Positions 8,068-14,832 are shown, counted from the first letter of the stretch. The stretch is DNA of 37,654 nucleotides from an uncultured Lachnospiraceae bacterium (GCA_947630595.1 CANRIG010000026.1:1-37654), one strand, 5' to 3'. Translations and numbers: made by a program. The notes: generated by a model not told the origin, from the letters alone.

Positions 8068-8325
8068 ATGACACAATGGGATGTGGTGACGGTGATCATC
8101 GCCATAGTGGGGCTTGCGCTGTCCGTGGGCGCGCCGATTATCAAGCTGAATACGTCCATCACAAGGCTGACCACCAAGATCGACGGGATGGAAGACAGCA
8201 TGGATGAGCTGACCGCGCGGAACAGTAAATCGCATGAACGGCTGTGGCAGCATAATGACAAGCAGGACAAAGAGATCGCTGATCACGAAAAGAGGATCAC
8301 AGTTCTGGAACATGAAAAGCAATAA
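8068..8325 (+). CDS. Small membrane protein with coiled coil, lysis-region
   Basis: An 85-residue protein with one N-terminal membrane segment (about residues 5-25, VVTVIIAIVGLALSVGAPII). A Lys/Glu/Asp-rich coiled coil follows to the end, with heptads such as ITRLTTKIDGMEDSMDEL. The ribosome site is GGAAAGGAAGG before the ATG. It precedes the holin and endolysin genes, so a role in lysis or as an XhlA-like partner of the holin is likely. XhlA has its membrane segment at the C-terminal end, so the topology differs. A spanin-like role is not expected if the host has no outer membrane. Confidence 0.68.
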   Translation: MTQWDVVTVIIAIVGLALSVGAPIIKLNTSITRLTTKIDGMEDSMDELTARNSKSHERLWQHNDKQDKEIADHEKRITVLEHEKQ

Positions 8326-8360
8326 ACAGGCCGAGGAGCCCGGTAGAAAGTGAGGTTGTT

Positions 8361-8699
8361 ATGGAAGACGTTAGAGTTTTAATGCAGTACTTATCATATG
8401 CCTTGATGGCGATCGGCGTGTTGGCGTTTGTGGTCAGCATGGTAGTGCAGGTGATCAAGGAGATGCCGAAGCTGGCAGAAATCCCGACCAATGCAGTTGC
8501 CCTGGTGGTATCGCTGATTCTGTGCCCGGTGGCGGTGATCGTGGCGTGCCAGTATTTTAAGATCGTAATCACTTGGTACTATGTGTTTGCATCATTCATC
8601 GCAGCATTTATTGTGTACCTGGTATCAACCGGCGGGTGGGAACGTGTCCGCGAAATGTGGGACAGAACACTGTATAAAGACGATGGAGAGGGCGAGTGA
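8361..8699 (+). CDS. Phage holin-type membrane protein
   Basis: A 112-residue protein with three hydrophobic segments: about residues 10-30, 45-63 and 70-91. The C-terminus is charged and acidic (WDRTLYKDDGEGE). Holins form lesions in the cytoplasmic membrane that release or activate the endolysin. Size, topology and the position just before the endolysin all fit, although the exact holin family is not recognised. The ATG follows GTGAGGTTGTT, a moderate ribosome site, 35 bases after the previous gene. Confidence 0.75.
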   Translation: MEDVRVLMQYLSYALMAIGVLAFVVSMVVQVIKEMPKLAEIPTNAVALVVSLILCPVAVIVACQYFKIVITWYYVFASFIAAFIVYLVSTGGWERVREMWDRTLYKDDGEGE

Positions 8700-8708
8700 T
8701 ACAGCGCC

Positions 8709-8789
8709 ATGGGAAAGTGCGAGATTGTTGCAGGCATTATCCTGGTGCTGCTGGCTCTAGTGGTGGCTGCTGGCAGCGGCGATGATTGA
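8709..8789 (+). CDS. Very short membrane peptide in the lysis cassette
   Basis: ATG at 8709 opens 26 codons: MGKCEIVAGIILVLLALVVA followed by AGSGDD. It is almost entirely one membrane segment with an acidic tail. It starts 9 bases after the holin stop, and GGAGAGGGCGAG inside the holin end could serve as a distant ribosome site. A terminator-like hairpin follows 20 bases later. It might be a holin modulator or pinholin-like peptide. The weak ribosome spacing keeps confidence low. Confidence 0.4.
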   Translation: MGKCEIVAGIILVLLALVVAAGSGDD

Positions 8790-8809
8790 CGTCGCTGGTT
8801 TGAATTTGA

Positions 8810-8834
8810 GAGGGTCGGAAACGGCCCTCTTTTT
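8810..8834 (+). terminator. Intrinsic terminator before the endolysin gene
   Basis: GAGGGTC and GGCCCTC pair (one G-U) around the loop GGAAAC, followed by TTTTT. It lies between the lysis membrane genes and the endolysin, so it may lower endolysin transcription from upstream. Confidence 0.65.
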
Positions 8835-8873
8835 GTATCTATGCTGCAGATGGGCAGCAGAAAGGAGTGGGAC

Positions 8874-10520
8874 ATGTCAATAAATGTAGATGGCGAAAAA
8901 CGAGCATATGCTGTACTGATTGCCGCAGGGCTTACACCGGAGGGCGCGGCCGGCCTGATCGGCAACATGGAGGCGGAAAGCGATGGATTCTGGCCGTGGC
9001 GGGTGGAATACCTTTGTCTGAAACGTCTGAGAGAATACGGTGTAAAGGATCGCAGCGGAAACTACTATACGCAGGACAGCTACACGGCAGCACTCGACAG
9101 CGGCGAGATCAGCGCGGAGGAATTCCTGCATCCGCTGCCTGGGAAGCAGTATGGCTATGGCTATGCGCAGTGGACGAGCCCGGGGCGCAAGGCAGGACTG
9201 TGGAATATGGCGCATGAAAAGGGTGTTTCGATGGCAGACGAGAATATGCAGATTGAATATTTGCTGTACGAGCTCAAGACCAGCTACGCGAGCGTCCTGA
9301 AGGTCCTCAAGAGCGCGACGAGCATCCGGCAGGCGTCCGATTACGTCCTGAAGCATTTTGAGCAACCAGCGGACACAAGCGAGGTAGTGTGCGCCGGCAG
9401 AGCAGCGCGCGGCCAGTTGTTCTATGATAAGTACGTGAAGACGGGAGAGGTGACCGGAACGGAAGCACCAGTGAAGACCGGAGGCCGGACCGCGGACAAG
9501 TATCTGAACGCGTTTAAGTCATGGGAGGGCTACAGCGAGGCGAACGGACGGTTCCGGGAAATCATAGACCTGTACAACAGCGTGAAGCCTCTCCCGCGTG
9601 GGTATGCGGTGCAGTACAAGGATGAATGGTGTGATACGACGGTGTCAGCTGCCGGGATCAAGGCCAGCATGTCGGAGTTGATCGGGCGCGAGTGCGGATG
9701 CGAGGAGCATATCAACATCTTTAAGAAGCTGGGCATCTGGATCGAGGACGGGACCATCACGCCGAAGCCAGGCTATGTCATTGTGTACAGCTGGCGGGTG
9801 GCCAAGCAGCCGAACGATGCATATGCGGACCACATCGGCGCGGTCGTATCGGTGCAGAATGGCACGATCACGGTGATCGAAGGTAACAAAGGCGAGGCAG
9901 TCGGCTACCGTACGATCCCGGTCGGCTGGGGCTACATCCGCGGATATGCGGCGCCGAAATATGATGCTGCAGCAGCGTCCGGCAGCGCGCCGGCCGGGGA
10001 CGATACCACCAGCGGCAGCACGGAAACGTATCTCGCCAGGGGAATGACCGGGTCTGCGGTCAAAAAGATGCAGACGATGCTTATTGCGGTCGGTTTTTCC
10101 TGTGGCGGCTGCGGAGCAGATGGAGATTTCGGGAACGATACCTATGCGGCGCTGTGCAAATTTCAGGCGGCAAACGGCTTGGCTGCCGACGGGATTTTTG
10201 GGCCGGACAGCGAAAAGGCCCTCAAGAGGGCCTACAAGGCAAAGAAGAAAGCCGGCAGCGGGAGCGCGGAAAGCAGCGGCGCCGGCGGCCTGAACGAAAA
10301 ACCGCAGTGGGTAGGAAAATGCACCGGTAACGGTGTGAATGTCCGTGCATATGCCGGGACGATCTACCCGAACATTAAGAGCTGGCCGAAGCTCAACAAG
10401 GGCAATCTCGTTGACGTCTGCGACAGCGTGCCCGATGAGGACGGTGCGAAGTGGTACTTTGTCCGAATCGACGGGCATATTTTCGGATTCGTCCACAGCA
10501 ACTACATTGCGAGGGCATAA
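8874..10520 (+). CDS. Modular endolysin: lysozyme-like, CHAP, PG-binding and SH3 domains
   Basis: This 548-residue cell-wall hydrolase should cut host peptidoglycan at the end of infection. Residues 1-185 match a phage tail-lysozyme-type fold, with the acidic NMEAES motif near 31-36 and the YGYGYAQW segment near 93-100. Residues 205-360 are CHAP-like, with Cys253 in EWCDTTVSAAG and His320 in YADHIGAV as the likely catalytic pair. Residues 388-455 are a PG_binding_1 repeat (AVKKMQTML...FGNDTYAALCKFQ). Residues 485-548 are a bacterial SH3 domain. I place the start at the ATG at 8874, 6 bases after AGGAG; an upstream in-frame ATG at 8841 lacks a ribosome site. There is no signal peptide, so export would need the holin. 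Confidence 0.88.
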   Translation: MSINVDGEKRAYAVLIAAGLTPEGAAGLIGNMEAESDGFWPWRVEYLCLKRLREYGVKDRSGNYYTQDSYTAALDSGEISAEEFLHPLPGKQYGYGYAQWTSPGRKAGLWNMAHEKGVSMADENMQIEYLLYELKTSYASVLKVLKSATSIRQASDYVLKHFEQPADTSEVVCAGRAARGQLFYDKYVKTGEVTGTEAPVKTGGRTADKYLNAFKSWEGYSEANGRFREIIDLYNSVKPLPRGYAVQYKDEWCDTTVSAAGIKASMSELIGRECGCEEHINIFKKLGIWIEDGTITPKPGYVIVYSWRVAKQPNDAYADHIGAVVSVQNGTITVIEGNKGEAVGYRTIPVGWGYIRGYAAPKYDAAAASGSAPAGDDTTSGSTETYLARGMTGSAVKKMQTMLIAVGFSCGGCGADGDFGNDTYAALCKFQAANGLAADGIFGPDSEKALKRAYKAKKKAGSGSAESSGAGGLNEKPQWVGKCTGNGVNVRAYAGTIYPNIKSWPKLNKGNLVDVCDSVPDEDGAKWYFVRIDGHIFGFVHSNYIARA

Positions 10521-10583
10521 GCGCTCTGGTGGCCTTGGTGATCCCGCCAGGGAAAGCGCAGGGGCGGTCATTACGACTGCCCC
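10521..10583. terminator. Paired hairpins between convergent genes
   Basis: Two stems lie end to end. The first is GCGCT...AGCGC enclosing CTGGTGG...CCCGCCAG. The second is GGGGCGGTC and GACTGCCCC around ATTAC (10561-10583), which overlaps the stop codon of the minus-strand gene. They separate the endolysin from the convergent accessory operon and could stop transcription from both sides, although neither side shows a strong T run. Confidence 0.45.
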
Positions 10584-10846
10584 AAATTCTTGATTTTCTT
10601 TTCAATTTCTGCTTCTGACAATGTTTCTTCGGTTCCTCTTTCAATCAGATCTCCCAAGCGGGGATAGCCATTTGCAAAAGTTATAGGGTACATTTCATAT
10701 TTGTTTTTGCGGTAATCGTTTATTACAATGATACCCGTTGTGTTAAAAAATTTAGCATTAAAATCTGTATCCTTGCGGACGTATGTAATATATTCTTTCC
10801 CGTCAGAGTCAATTTGAGAATGCGACCAAAGTATCATGTTATTCAT
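10571..10846 (-). CDS. Small prophage accessory protein, function unknown
   Basis: A 91-residue protein. It contains a basic, Tyr-rich middle (NDYRKNKYEMYPITF) and an acidic helical end (EETLSEAEIEKKIKNLGQS). I chose the start at 10846 because AAGGAAGG lies just upstream on the minus strand; the longer frame to 10960 has no ribosome site and an unlikely Arg/Cys-rich leader. No recognised domain is seen. It is the second gene of a minus-strand pair driven from the promoter at 11196-11224, and may be a lysogeny or superinfection accessory gene. Confidence 0.62.
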   Translation of the reverse strand: MNNMILWSHSQIDSDGKEYITYVRKDTDFNAKFFNTTGIIVINDYRKNKYEMYPITFANGYPRLGDLIERGTEETLSEAEIEKKIKNLGQS

Positions 10847-10892
10847 AATTGCCTTCCTTTCTGCCGTCGTAACCTCCGGGGCGGGTAATTTT

Positions 10893-11165
10893 TTACATTG
10901 CAACTTTCGCTGTCGTTCGCCTCCTGTCGAACATCGGGATCGAAAGCATGATGTCCACATCGGCTCTGTCCCCGCCGTACCCGTAGCAGATTTCGCATTT
11001 GACGTCCATGAATGTCAGCTCTTGGTCAAAGTCAAACGGGTGTGTTTCCTTTGCGAAATATCCCGTTACCTTGCAATCCTTTCGTCCGAGTGCTTTGTTG
11101 GCGGCCGCTTCTGCCTTTTTGATCTCACTGCTGAGTAACCCGTCAAATTCTTTAATCTTCTTCAT
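10893..11165 (-). CDS. Small prophage accessory protein, function unknown
   Basis: A 90-residue protein beginning MKKIKEFDGLLSSEIKKAEA. An N-terminal charged helix is followed by a mixed alpha/beta part with CEICYGYGGDRADVDIML. Start 11165 is supported by GGAGGT 7 bases upstream on the minus strand. The longer frame reaching 11366 would run through the promoter region and is rejected. It heads the pair with the gene ending at 10571, from a promoter that overlaps a palindrome likely bound by the nearby HTH regulator. I do not recognise the family. Confidence 0.65.
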   Translation of the reverse strand: MKKIKEFDGLLSSEIKKAEAAANKALGRKDCKVTGYFAKETHPFDFDQELTFMDVKCEICYGYGGDRADVDIMLSIPMFDRRRTTAKVAM

Positions 11166-11195
11166 TTTGAATACCTCCGTTCCCTTGATGATGTC

Positions 11196-11224
11196 ATTGT
11201 AAACCAAATATGGTTTATTGTCAA
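11196..11224 (-). promoter_or_regulatory. Sigma-A promoter with overlapping operator (minus operon)
   Basis: On the minus strand TTGACA (11224-11219), a 17-base spacer and TACAAT (11201-11196). The spacer holds AAACCATATTTGGTTT, a palindrome with 6-bp arms. The same promoter-operator layout recurs at 11533-11561. Confidence 0.75.
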
Positions 11225-11256
11225 GCATAAAATAAACTTTTTTTGGATTATTTTTC

Positions 11257-11285
11257 TTGACATTTAATGAGCATAGATTTAAAAT
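11257..11285 (+). promoter_or_regulatory. Sigma-A promoter of the HTH regulator
   Basis: TTGACA (11257-11262), 17 bases, TAAAAT (11280-11285). The expected start of transcription is only a few bases from the ribosome site, so the leader is very short. It lacks the AAACCA palindrome seen in the two flanking promoters. Confidence 0.65.
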
Positions 11286-11305
11286 GACGAAAAGGAGGGA
11301 TGAAG

Positions 11306-11515
11306 ATGCTTGCGTATAAGATAGACGTGATCGAGACACTGAAAGAGTCTGGTTACAATAGCACACGTATTTTAAGGGAAAATATCCTCAGCCAGTCCGC
11401 CATGCAGAAGCTTCGCAAGGGCGAAATGATTGGAATCAAGACACTGGAACAGCTCTGCGAATTGCTCGATATGCAGCCGGGGAATATTATTAAATACGTA
11501 GAAAATAAACCATAA
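11306..11515 (+). CDS. Small Cro/CI-type HTH transcriptional regulator
   Basis: A 69-residue single-domain DNA-binding protein. The helix-turn-helix lies around residues 20-50 (ILSQSAMQKLRKGEMIG...TLEQLCELLDMQPGNII), the pattern of short XRE/YozG-type regulators of Gram-positive mobile elements. I favour the ATG at 11306, 7 bases after AGGAGG; the ATG at 11300 is too close. It sits between two promoters that share one palindromic operator, which makes it the obvious candidate repressor for both. Its own promoter is at 11257-11285. Confidence 0.8.
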   Translation: MLAYKIDVIETLKESGYNSTRILRENILSQSAMQKLRKGEMIGIKTLEQLCELLDMQPGNIIKYVENKP

Positions 11516-11532
11516 AAAGTTTAAAATAAGTG

Positions 11533-11561
11533 TTGACAATAAACCAAAAATAGTTTATAAT
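11533..11561 (+). promoter_or_regulatory. Consensus sigma-A promoter with operator-like palindrome
   Basis: TTGACA, 17 bases and TATAAT, both hexamers perfect. The first 14 bases (TTGACAATAAACCA) are identical to the start of the minus promoter near 11224. The spacer palindrome is AAACCA...TAGTTT. It drives the 45-codon gene at 11625. Confidence 0.8.
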
Positions 11562-11624
11562 GATATTATCAGATGAGGCAAGAACATCTGGTAATAACCG
11601 GGCAAGCGGGGAAAGGAGAATAGG

Positions 11625-11762
11625 ATGGAAGAGATGACAGATCGGCAATATGATGGAATTCTTCAGATGATCGAAATGATACTCGATGGATGTAAAGACA
11701 TCGAGGAGGCTAAGAAAAAGATCAAAGAGCTTCGAGAAGGTAAAAAAGAAAAGGCCGAGTGA
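11625..11762 (+). CDS. Small charged helical prophage protein
   Basis: A 45-residue protein beginning MEEMTDRQYDGILQMIEMIL and ending in a Lys/Glu-rich helix. It is preceded by GAAAGGAGAATAGG and by a near-perfect promoter at 11533-11561. It has no membrane segment and no known motif. Size and charge would fit an antirepressor, a small adaptor or an excision helper, but nothing in the sequence fixes its role. It is the last gene before the tRNA boundary. Confidence 0.6.
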   Translation: MEEMTDRQYDGILQMIEMILDGCKDIEEAKKKIKELREGKKEKAE

Positions 11763-11852
11763 TCGGCCGGCACACACCAGGGAGGGCGGGCTTGCCACCG
11801 CTCCCCGGCTTATATTTAGGATAGCACATATTTTGAAAACAGGCAAGAAAAT

Positions 11853-11876
11853 TGGCGGCAGAATGATCTGCCGCCA
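11853..11876. terminator. Perfect 10-bp hairpin near the prophage end
   Basis: TGGCGGCAGA and TCTGCCGCCA pair perfectly around ATGA. There is no T run, so it may be a terminator helped by other factors, or a protein site. The rest of 11,763-12,032 holds no gene. Confidence 0.45.
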
Positions 11877-11895
11877 GATACCACAATCCTCGTTG

Positions 11896-11918
11896 TCGTG
11901 TTGCATTTCGTGTTGCAT
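11896..11918. repeat. Direct repeats resembling integrase arm sites
   Basis: TCGTGTTGCAT occurs twice with a 12-base period, about 115 bases from the 3' end of the tRNA gene. Short direct repeats of this kind beside an att core are typical arm-type sites for tyrosine integrases. Confidence 0.45.
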
Positions 11919-12032
11919 AGCTTCAATAAATGCGTTAAAACTACAATAAATCAATTACTGTACAAACATTAAGAATGCACGGTTTTACGTGGTTTTTCGC
12001 GATATGCCGTGTTTATAAAGAAAAATAAAGAA

Positions 12033-12105
12033 CACACCTGGAGGGAATCGAACCCCCGACACGTGGTACCGGAAACCACTGCTCTATCCCCTGAGCTACA
12101 GGTGC
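12033..12105 (-). tRNA. tRNA-Arg (anticodon CCG)
   Basis: The 73 bases fold as a full cloverleaf on the minus strand. The acceptor arms GCACCTG and CAGGTGT pair, the D-stem is GCTC/GAGC, and the anticodon stem GTGGT/ACCAC surrounds the loop TTCCGGT with anticodon CCG. The T-arm has loop TTCGATT, and G is the discriminator. CCA is not encoded. Its 3' end faces the prophage, consistent with integration into the tRNA 3' end. Confidence 0.95.
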
Positions 12106-12198
12106 CTGATCAATTGCTCAATCATCTTAGCACACTTCTTTCAAAAAGTAAAGCGTGATCTTGGTTTCTTTTTTAGGATTTCTTTAAGAAACGGCACC

Positions 12199-12227
12199 TT
12201 TACATACTTGTGCAGATATGCTAAAAT
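12199..12227 (+). promoter_or_regulatory. Sigma-A promoter of the SH3-protein gene
   Basis: TTTACA (12199-12204), a 17-base spacer and TAAAAT (12222-12227), about 65 bases before the chosen start codon. Confidence 0.6.
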
Positions 12228-12293
12228 TAGTATGAGATTGTAAGCTGTTTTTAAATGATATGGAAAACAGCGACGGCAGGGGGGATAAAATCA

Positions 12294-13301
12294 ATGCTGA
12301 ACGATATCAGGGAATGGATTTCCGACAATCTGCGTTATATTTTGCTCGGGGCAGCGGGCATTTTGCTGATTGTGATTATTGTTTTTGCAGTAAGGCTGAT
12401 CACCGGCGGCGGGTCTTCGAAGGAGGATAAGCAAAAAGCCGGACAGACGACGGAAGCACAGACGGACGGACAGACGGAGACACAGACAGAGGAAGGACAG
12501 GAGGCCGGAACAGGAAATGATTCAGGCGCTTCTGCGTCCAATATTACGGAGGATCTGGTTCGCAATCAGGTAGATGTGCTGAATATTGTGACCAAATATT
12601 ATACCGCGGTCGCCGACAAGGATTATGATACGCTGGCCGGCATGTGCGAAGTATTTGACGACAGCACGCGCACTGCGATCGAACAGCAGGATCGTGCGAT
12701 TGAATCTTTTGACAATATCATGACCTATTCCAAGACGGGTCTGAAAGCGGGTTCCTACGTCGTATACGTCTATTTCGATGCGAAGCTGACCGGGATTGAC
12801 ACCAAGGCGCCGACGCTGCGGGAGCTGTATCTGGAGACCGATGTGGAGGGCAATCTCATGGTGGCGGACGAGAGCGATCCGGAGGTCAAGGCGTTCCGCG
12901 AGAGCTGCCGCACCGATGCTGATGTGCAGGCGCTGCTTGCGGATGTGAAGAATCGGTTTGACGCGGCAGTGGAGAACGATGAGGCGCTGAAGAATTTTGT
13001 CGAGTCCGATTCGCAGGGAGATGCGGGAAATACGGACAGCGACGGAACGGCGAACGGTGACCTGGCTGATGACGGCGTGGTGATCAATGCCACGACAGGT
13101 ACGATGCAGGCGACGGCCAGCGTGAATGTCCGCGGGACACCGTCGGCAGACGGTACGCTTTACTGGACACTCTCGCAGGGTGAACAGGTGGAAGTACTGG
13201 AAAATGACGATACAGGCTGGTCCAAGGTTCGCTATATCACTTCGGACGGTACGACGATTGAAGGTTATGTGAAGTCCGAGTATCTGGGGCCGGTGGGGTG
13301 A
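12294..13301 (+). CDS. Membrane-anchored extracellular protein with SH3 domain
   Basis: A 335-residue protein with a short cytoplasmic start and one membrane segment (about residues 14-36, YILLGAAGILLIVIIVFAV). A Thr/Gln/Glu-rich linker follows (about 40-80). The middle domain (about 85-230) resembles the NTF2-like or DUF-type domains that precede SH3 domains in Clostridia surface proteins. The C-terminal SH3 domain (about 270-332) contains ASVNVRGTPS and WSKVRY. It is probably a cell-wall-associated protein; no catalytic motif is visible. I chose ATG 12294 because AGGGGGGAT precedes it, giving a normal membrane anchor; an earlier frame start at 12255 lacks a ribosome site. It is the first host gene beyond the tRNA. 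Confidence 0.75.
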   Translation: MLNDIREWISDNLRYILLGAAGILLIVIIVFAVRLITGGGSSKEDKQKAGQTTEAQTDGQTETQTEEGQEAGTGNDSGASASNITEDLVRNQVDVLNIVTKYYTAVADKDYDTLAGMCEVFDDSTRTAIEQQDRAIESFDNIMTYSKTGLKAGSYVVYVYFDAKLTGIDTKAPTLRELYLETDVEGNLMVADESDPEVKAFRESCRTDADVQALLADVKNRFDAAVENDEALKNFVESDSQGDAGNTDSDGTANGDLADDGVVINATTGTMQATASVNVRGTPSADGTLYWTLSQGEQVEVLENDDTGWSKVRYITSDGTTIEGYVKSEYLGPVG

Positions 13302-13393
13302 ACGTAAAAGCGCCGGAAGTCCGGAGTATAGTCCAGAGACTTTGAGTTTCGTCCCTGCCCGCCTGGCGGCATATACATGATTTGGGCGACAGG

Positions 13394-13447
13394 CTGCCGC
13401 AAAGCTGTGTCCTCCCTGCGGAGGATGATGCCTGCGGCAGTCTTTTT
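13394..13447 (+). terminator. Intrinsic terminator of the SH3-protein gene
   Basis: CTGCCGCA and TGCGGCAG form the base of a larger stem with an inner CCTCC/GGAGG hairpin, followed by TCTTTTT. Its left arm GCCGCAAAGCTGT also starts the repeat array that begins at 13458. Confidence 0.7.
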
Positions 13448-13457
13448 GCGCTCTTTT

Positions 13458-13620
13458 GCCGCAAAGCTGTTTGGTATTCTTTTGTAGCAAAGCTGTTTTG
13501 TATTCTTTTACAGCAAAGTTGTTTGTATTCTTTTGCAGTCTGTGTTTTTTACATTGTGTTTTACGTCGTGTTTTTACCTCGTGTTTTTGCATTGTGCTTT
13601 CACAGCGTGTTTTTACAGCG
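13458..13620 (+). repeat. Degenerate tandem repeat, 26-bp then 13-bp period
   Basis: Three copies of a roughly 26-base unit, GCAAAGCTGTTTTGTATTCT-like, are followed by about five copies of a 13-base unit of the TCGTGTTTTTACC type. The array fills most of the gap before the pseudouridine synthase gene. Open frames across it (13,382-13,718) are repeat artefacts without ribosome sites. The rest of the 413-base gap holds a terminator and a short leader. Confidence 0.75.
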
Positions 13621-13714
13621 GAATGGTGTTGTTTCGAACGGAAATATATGGTAAGATAATTTCAATTGTCTTGTCCGGGCGGACAGCCGGGCCGAAGCGG
13701 GGTAAACGAAACGA

Positions 13715-14458
13715 ATGAGAGAACAGTCCAGAAAAGAAAATACCGCCGGGGGAATCCGGTTGAATAAATATCTGAGCGATGCGGGTGTCTGTTCGCGGCG
13801 GGAAGCCGACCGTCTGATGGAGGCCGGACGTGTGACAGTGGACGGACGGGAAGCGTGTCCCGGGACAAGAGTGACGCCGGAGCAGCGTGTGGAAGTGGAT
13901 GGCCGGAACGTAGAGCCGGAGGATGAATTTATCCTGCTGGCGTTCAACAAGCCGCGGGGCGTAGTTTGCACGACAGACACGCGCTGGGGCGACCGCACTA
14001 TATATGACGTGCTGTCTTTCCCGAAACGTGTGTTTTCCATCGGGCGTCTGGACAAGGACTCAGAAGGGCTGCTTTTGCTGACCAACCGGGGCGAGATTCT
14101 GAATAAGATCTTGCGCGGCGGGAATTATCATGAAAAAGAATATGTTGTGACCGTGAACCGTAAGGTGACGCGGGAATTTCTCAGCTGCCTTTCCGGCGGC
14201 GTGTATCTGGAGAAACTGAAGATGCGGACGCGCCCCTGCCGTGTCTGGGCGGTTGGAGAGCAGCAGTTTCACATTGTGCTCACGCAGGGACTGAACCGGC
14301 AGATTCGGCGCATGTGCGAGGCATTTGACTATCGGGTGGTGCGGCTGGTGCGGGTGCGCGTCATGAATGTCCGTCTGGGACAGCTGCGACCTGGCGAATA
14401 TCGCAGCGTCACAGGTAAAGAGCTGGGGACGCTGCTGCAGCAGCTGACGCATGACTAG
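13715..14458 (+). CDS. rluF: 23S rRNA pseudouridine synthase, RluF type
   Basis: A 247-residue enzyme of the RsuA/RluB/E/F family that isomerises uridine in 23S rRNA; E. coli RluF modifies U2604. An S4 RNA-binding domain lies at about residues 14-62 (RLNKYLSDAGVCSRREADRLM). The catalytic motif is GRLDKDSEGLLLLTN, with Asp113 as the nucleophile. The late motif QGLNRQIRRMCEAFDYRVVRL is closer to RluF than to RsuA/RluB. The start has no strong ribosome site (GGGGTAAACGAAACGA), so initiation could be a little downstream. It stands alone between two repeat-filled gaps. Confidence 0.85.
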   Translation: MREQSRKENTAGGIRLNKYLSDAGVCSRREADRLMEAGRVTVDGREACPGTRVTPEQRVEVDGRNVEPEDEFILLAFNKPRGVVCTTDTRWGDRTIYDVLSFPKRVFSIGRLDKDSEGLLLLTNRGEILNKILRGGNYHEKEYVVTVNRKVTREFLSCLSGGVYLEKLKMRTRPCRVWAVGEQQFHIVLTQGLNRQIRRMCEAFDYRVVRLVRVRVMNVRLGQLRPGEYRSVTGKELGTLLQQLTHD

Positions 14459-14585
14459 CAGAACGTATTGCAAGTAATTACATGGAATATTATCTGTTTT
14501 CCCACATTATCTGCTTTCCGGCTATGCAGGTCAAAGTGTATGCTGCATTTGTTGTAGGAAAGCATATGGCAAGTCGGCGTTTGTT

Positions 14586-14792
14586 TCTAAGAGCTTTGGC
14601 ACGGCCGGCAAACAAAGCGTTGGTACGGCCTGACGAACAAAAGATTAGGCGTAGCCGGGTGAACAAAAACTTGGGCGCGGCTGGCGGACAAAAGATTTAG
14701 CGCAGATGGCAAACAAAAGCTTTAGCGCGGTCGGCAAACAAAACTTTGATGTGGCCTGGTAAGCAAAAACTTTAGCGTGGCCCGGCAAACGG
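14586..14792 (+). repeat. Degenerate 25-bp tandem repeat
   Basis: About eight copies of a 25-26 base unit, consensus GGCAAACAAAAGCTTTAGCG plus a GC-rich end, lie between rluF and ligA. Copies differ at several positions each, so the array is old. The 72-codon ORF reading through it (14,482-14,700) has no ribosome site and is not accepted. No terminator or promoter with good hexamers was seen in the rest of the gap. Confidence 0.78.
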
Positions 14793-14832
14793 TGCAAACA
14801 GGTAAAAAGGAAAGAAAAGGAAGCAAAAATCC

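Larger units (their letters stand above)
1..12033 (+). mobile_element. Right-hand part of a siphovirus-type prophage
   Basis: The segment holds a contiguous tail-lysis gene run (tape measure, distal tail, spike, fibre, holin-type protein, endolysin) followed by a small regulatory cluster. It stops at the 3' end of a tRNA-Arg gene, a classic integration site. The left end lies outside the window, as do integrase, capsid and terminase genes. The right boundary at the tRNA is an inference; the matching att copy would have to be found to the left of the window. Late genes are nearly all on the plus strand, while two small genes near the boundary are on the minus strand. Confidence 0.88.

Noticed and set aside
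10893-11366. Longer 157-codon version of the minus-strand prophage gene
   Set aside because: It would run through the promoter and operator region; the start at 11165 has a proper ribosome site.
13382-13718. Overlapping short ORFs before rluF
   Set aside because: They read through a terminator and a T-rich tandem repeat, giving Phe/Cys/Val-rich low-complexity products.
14482-14700. 72-codon ORF between rluF and ligA
   Set aside because: No ribosome site and mostly made of the 25-bp repeat.
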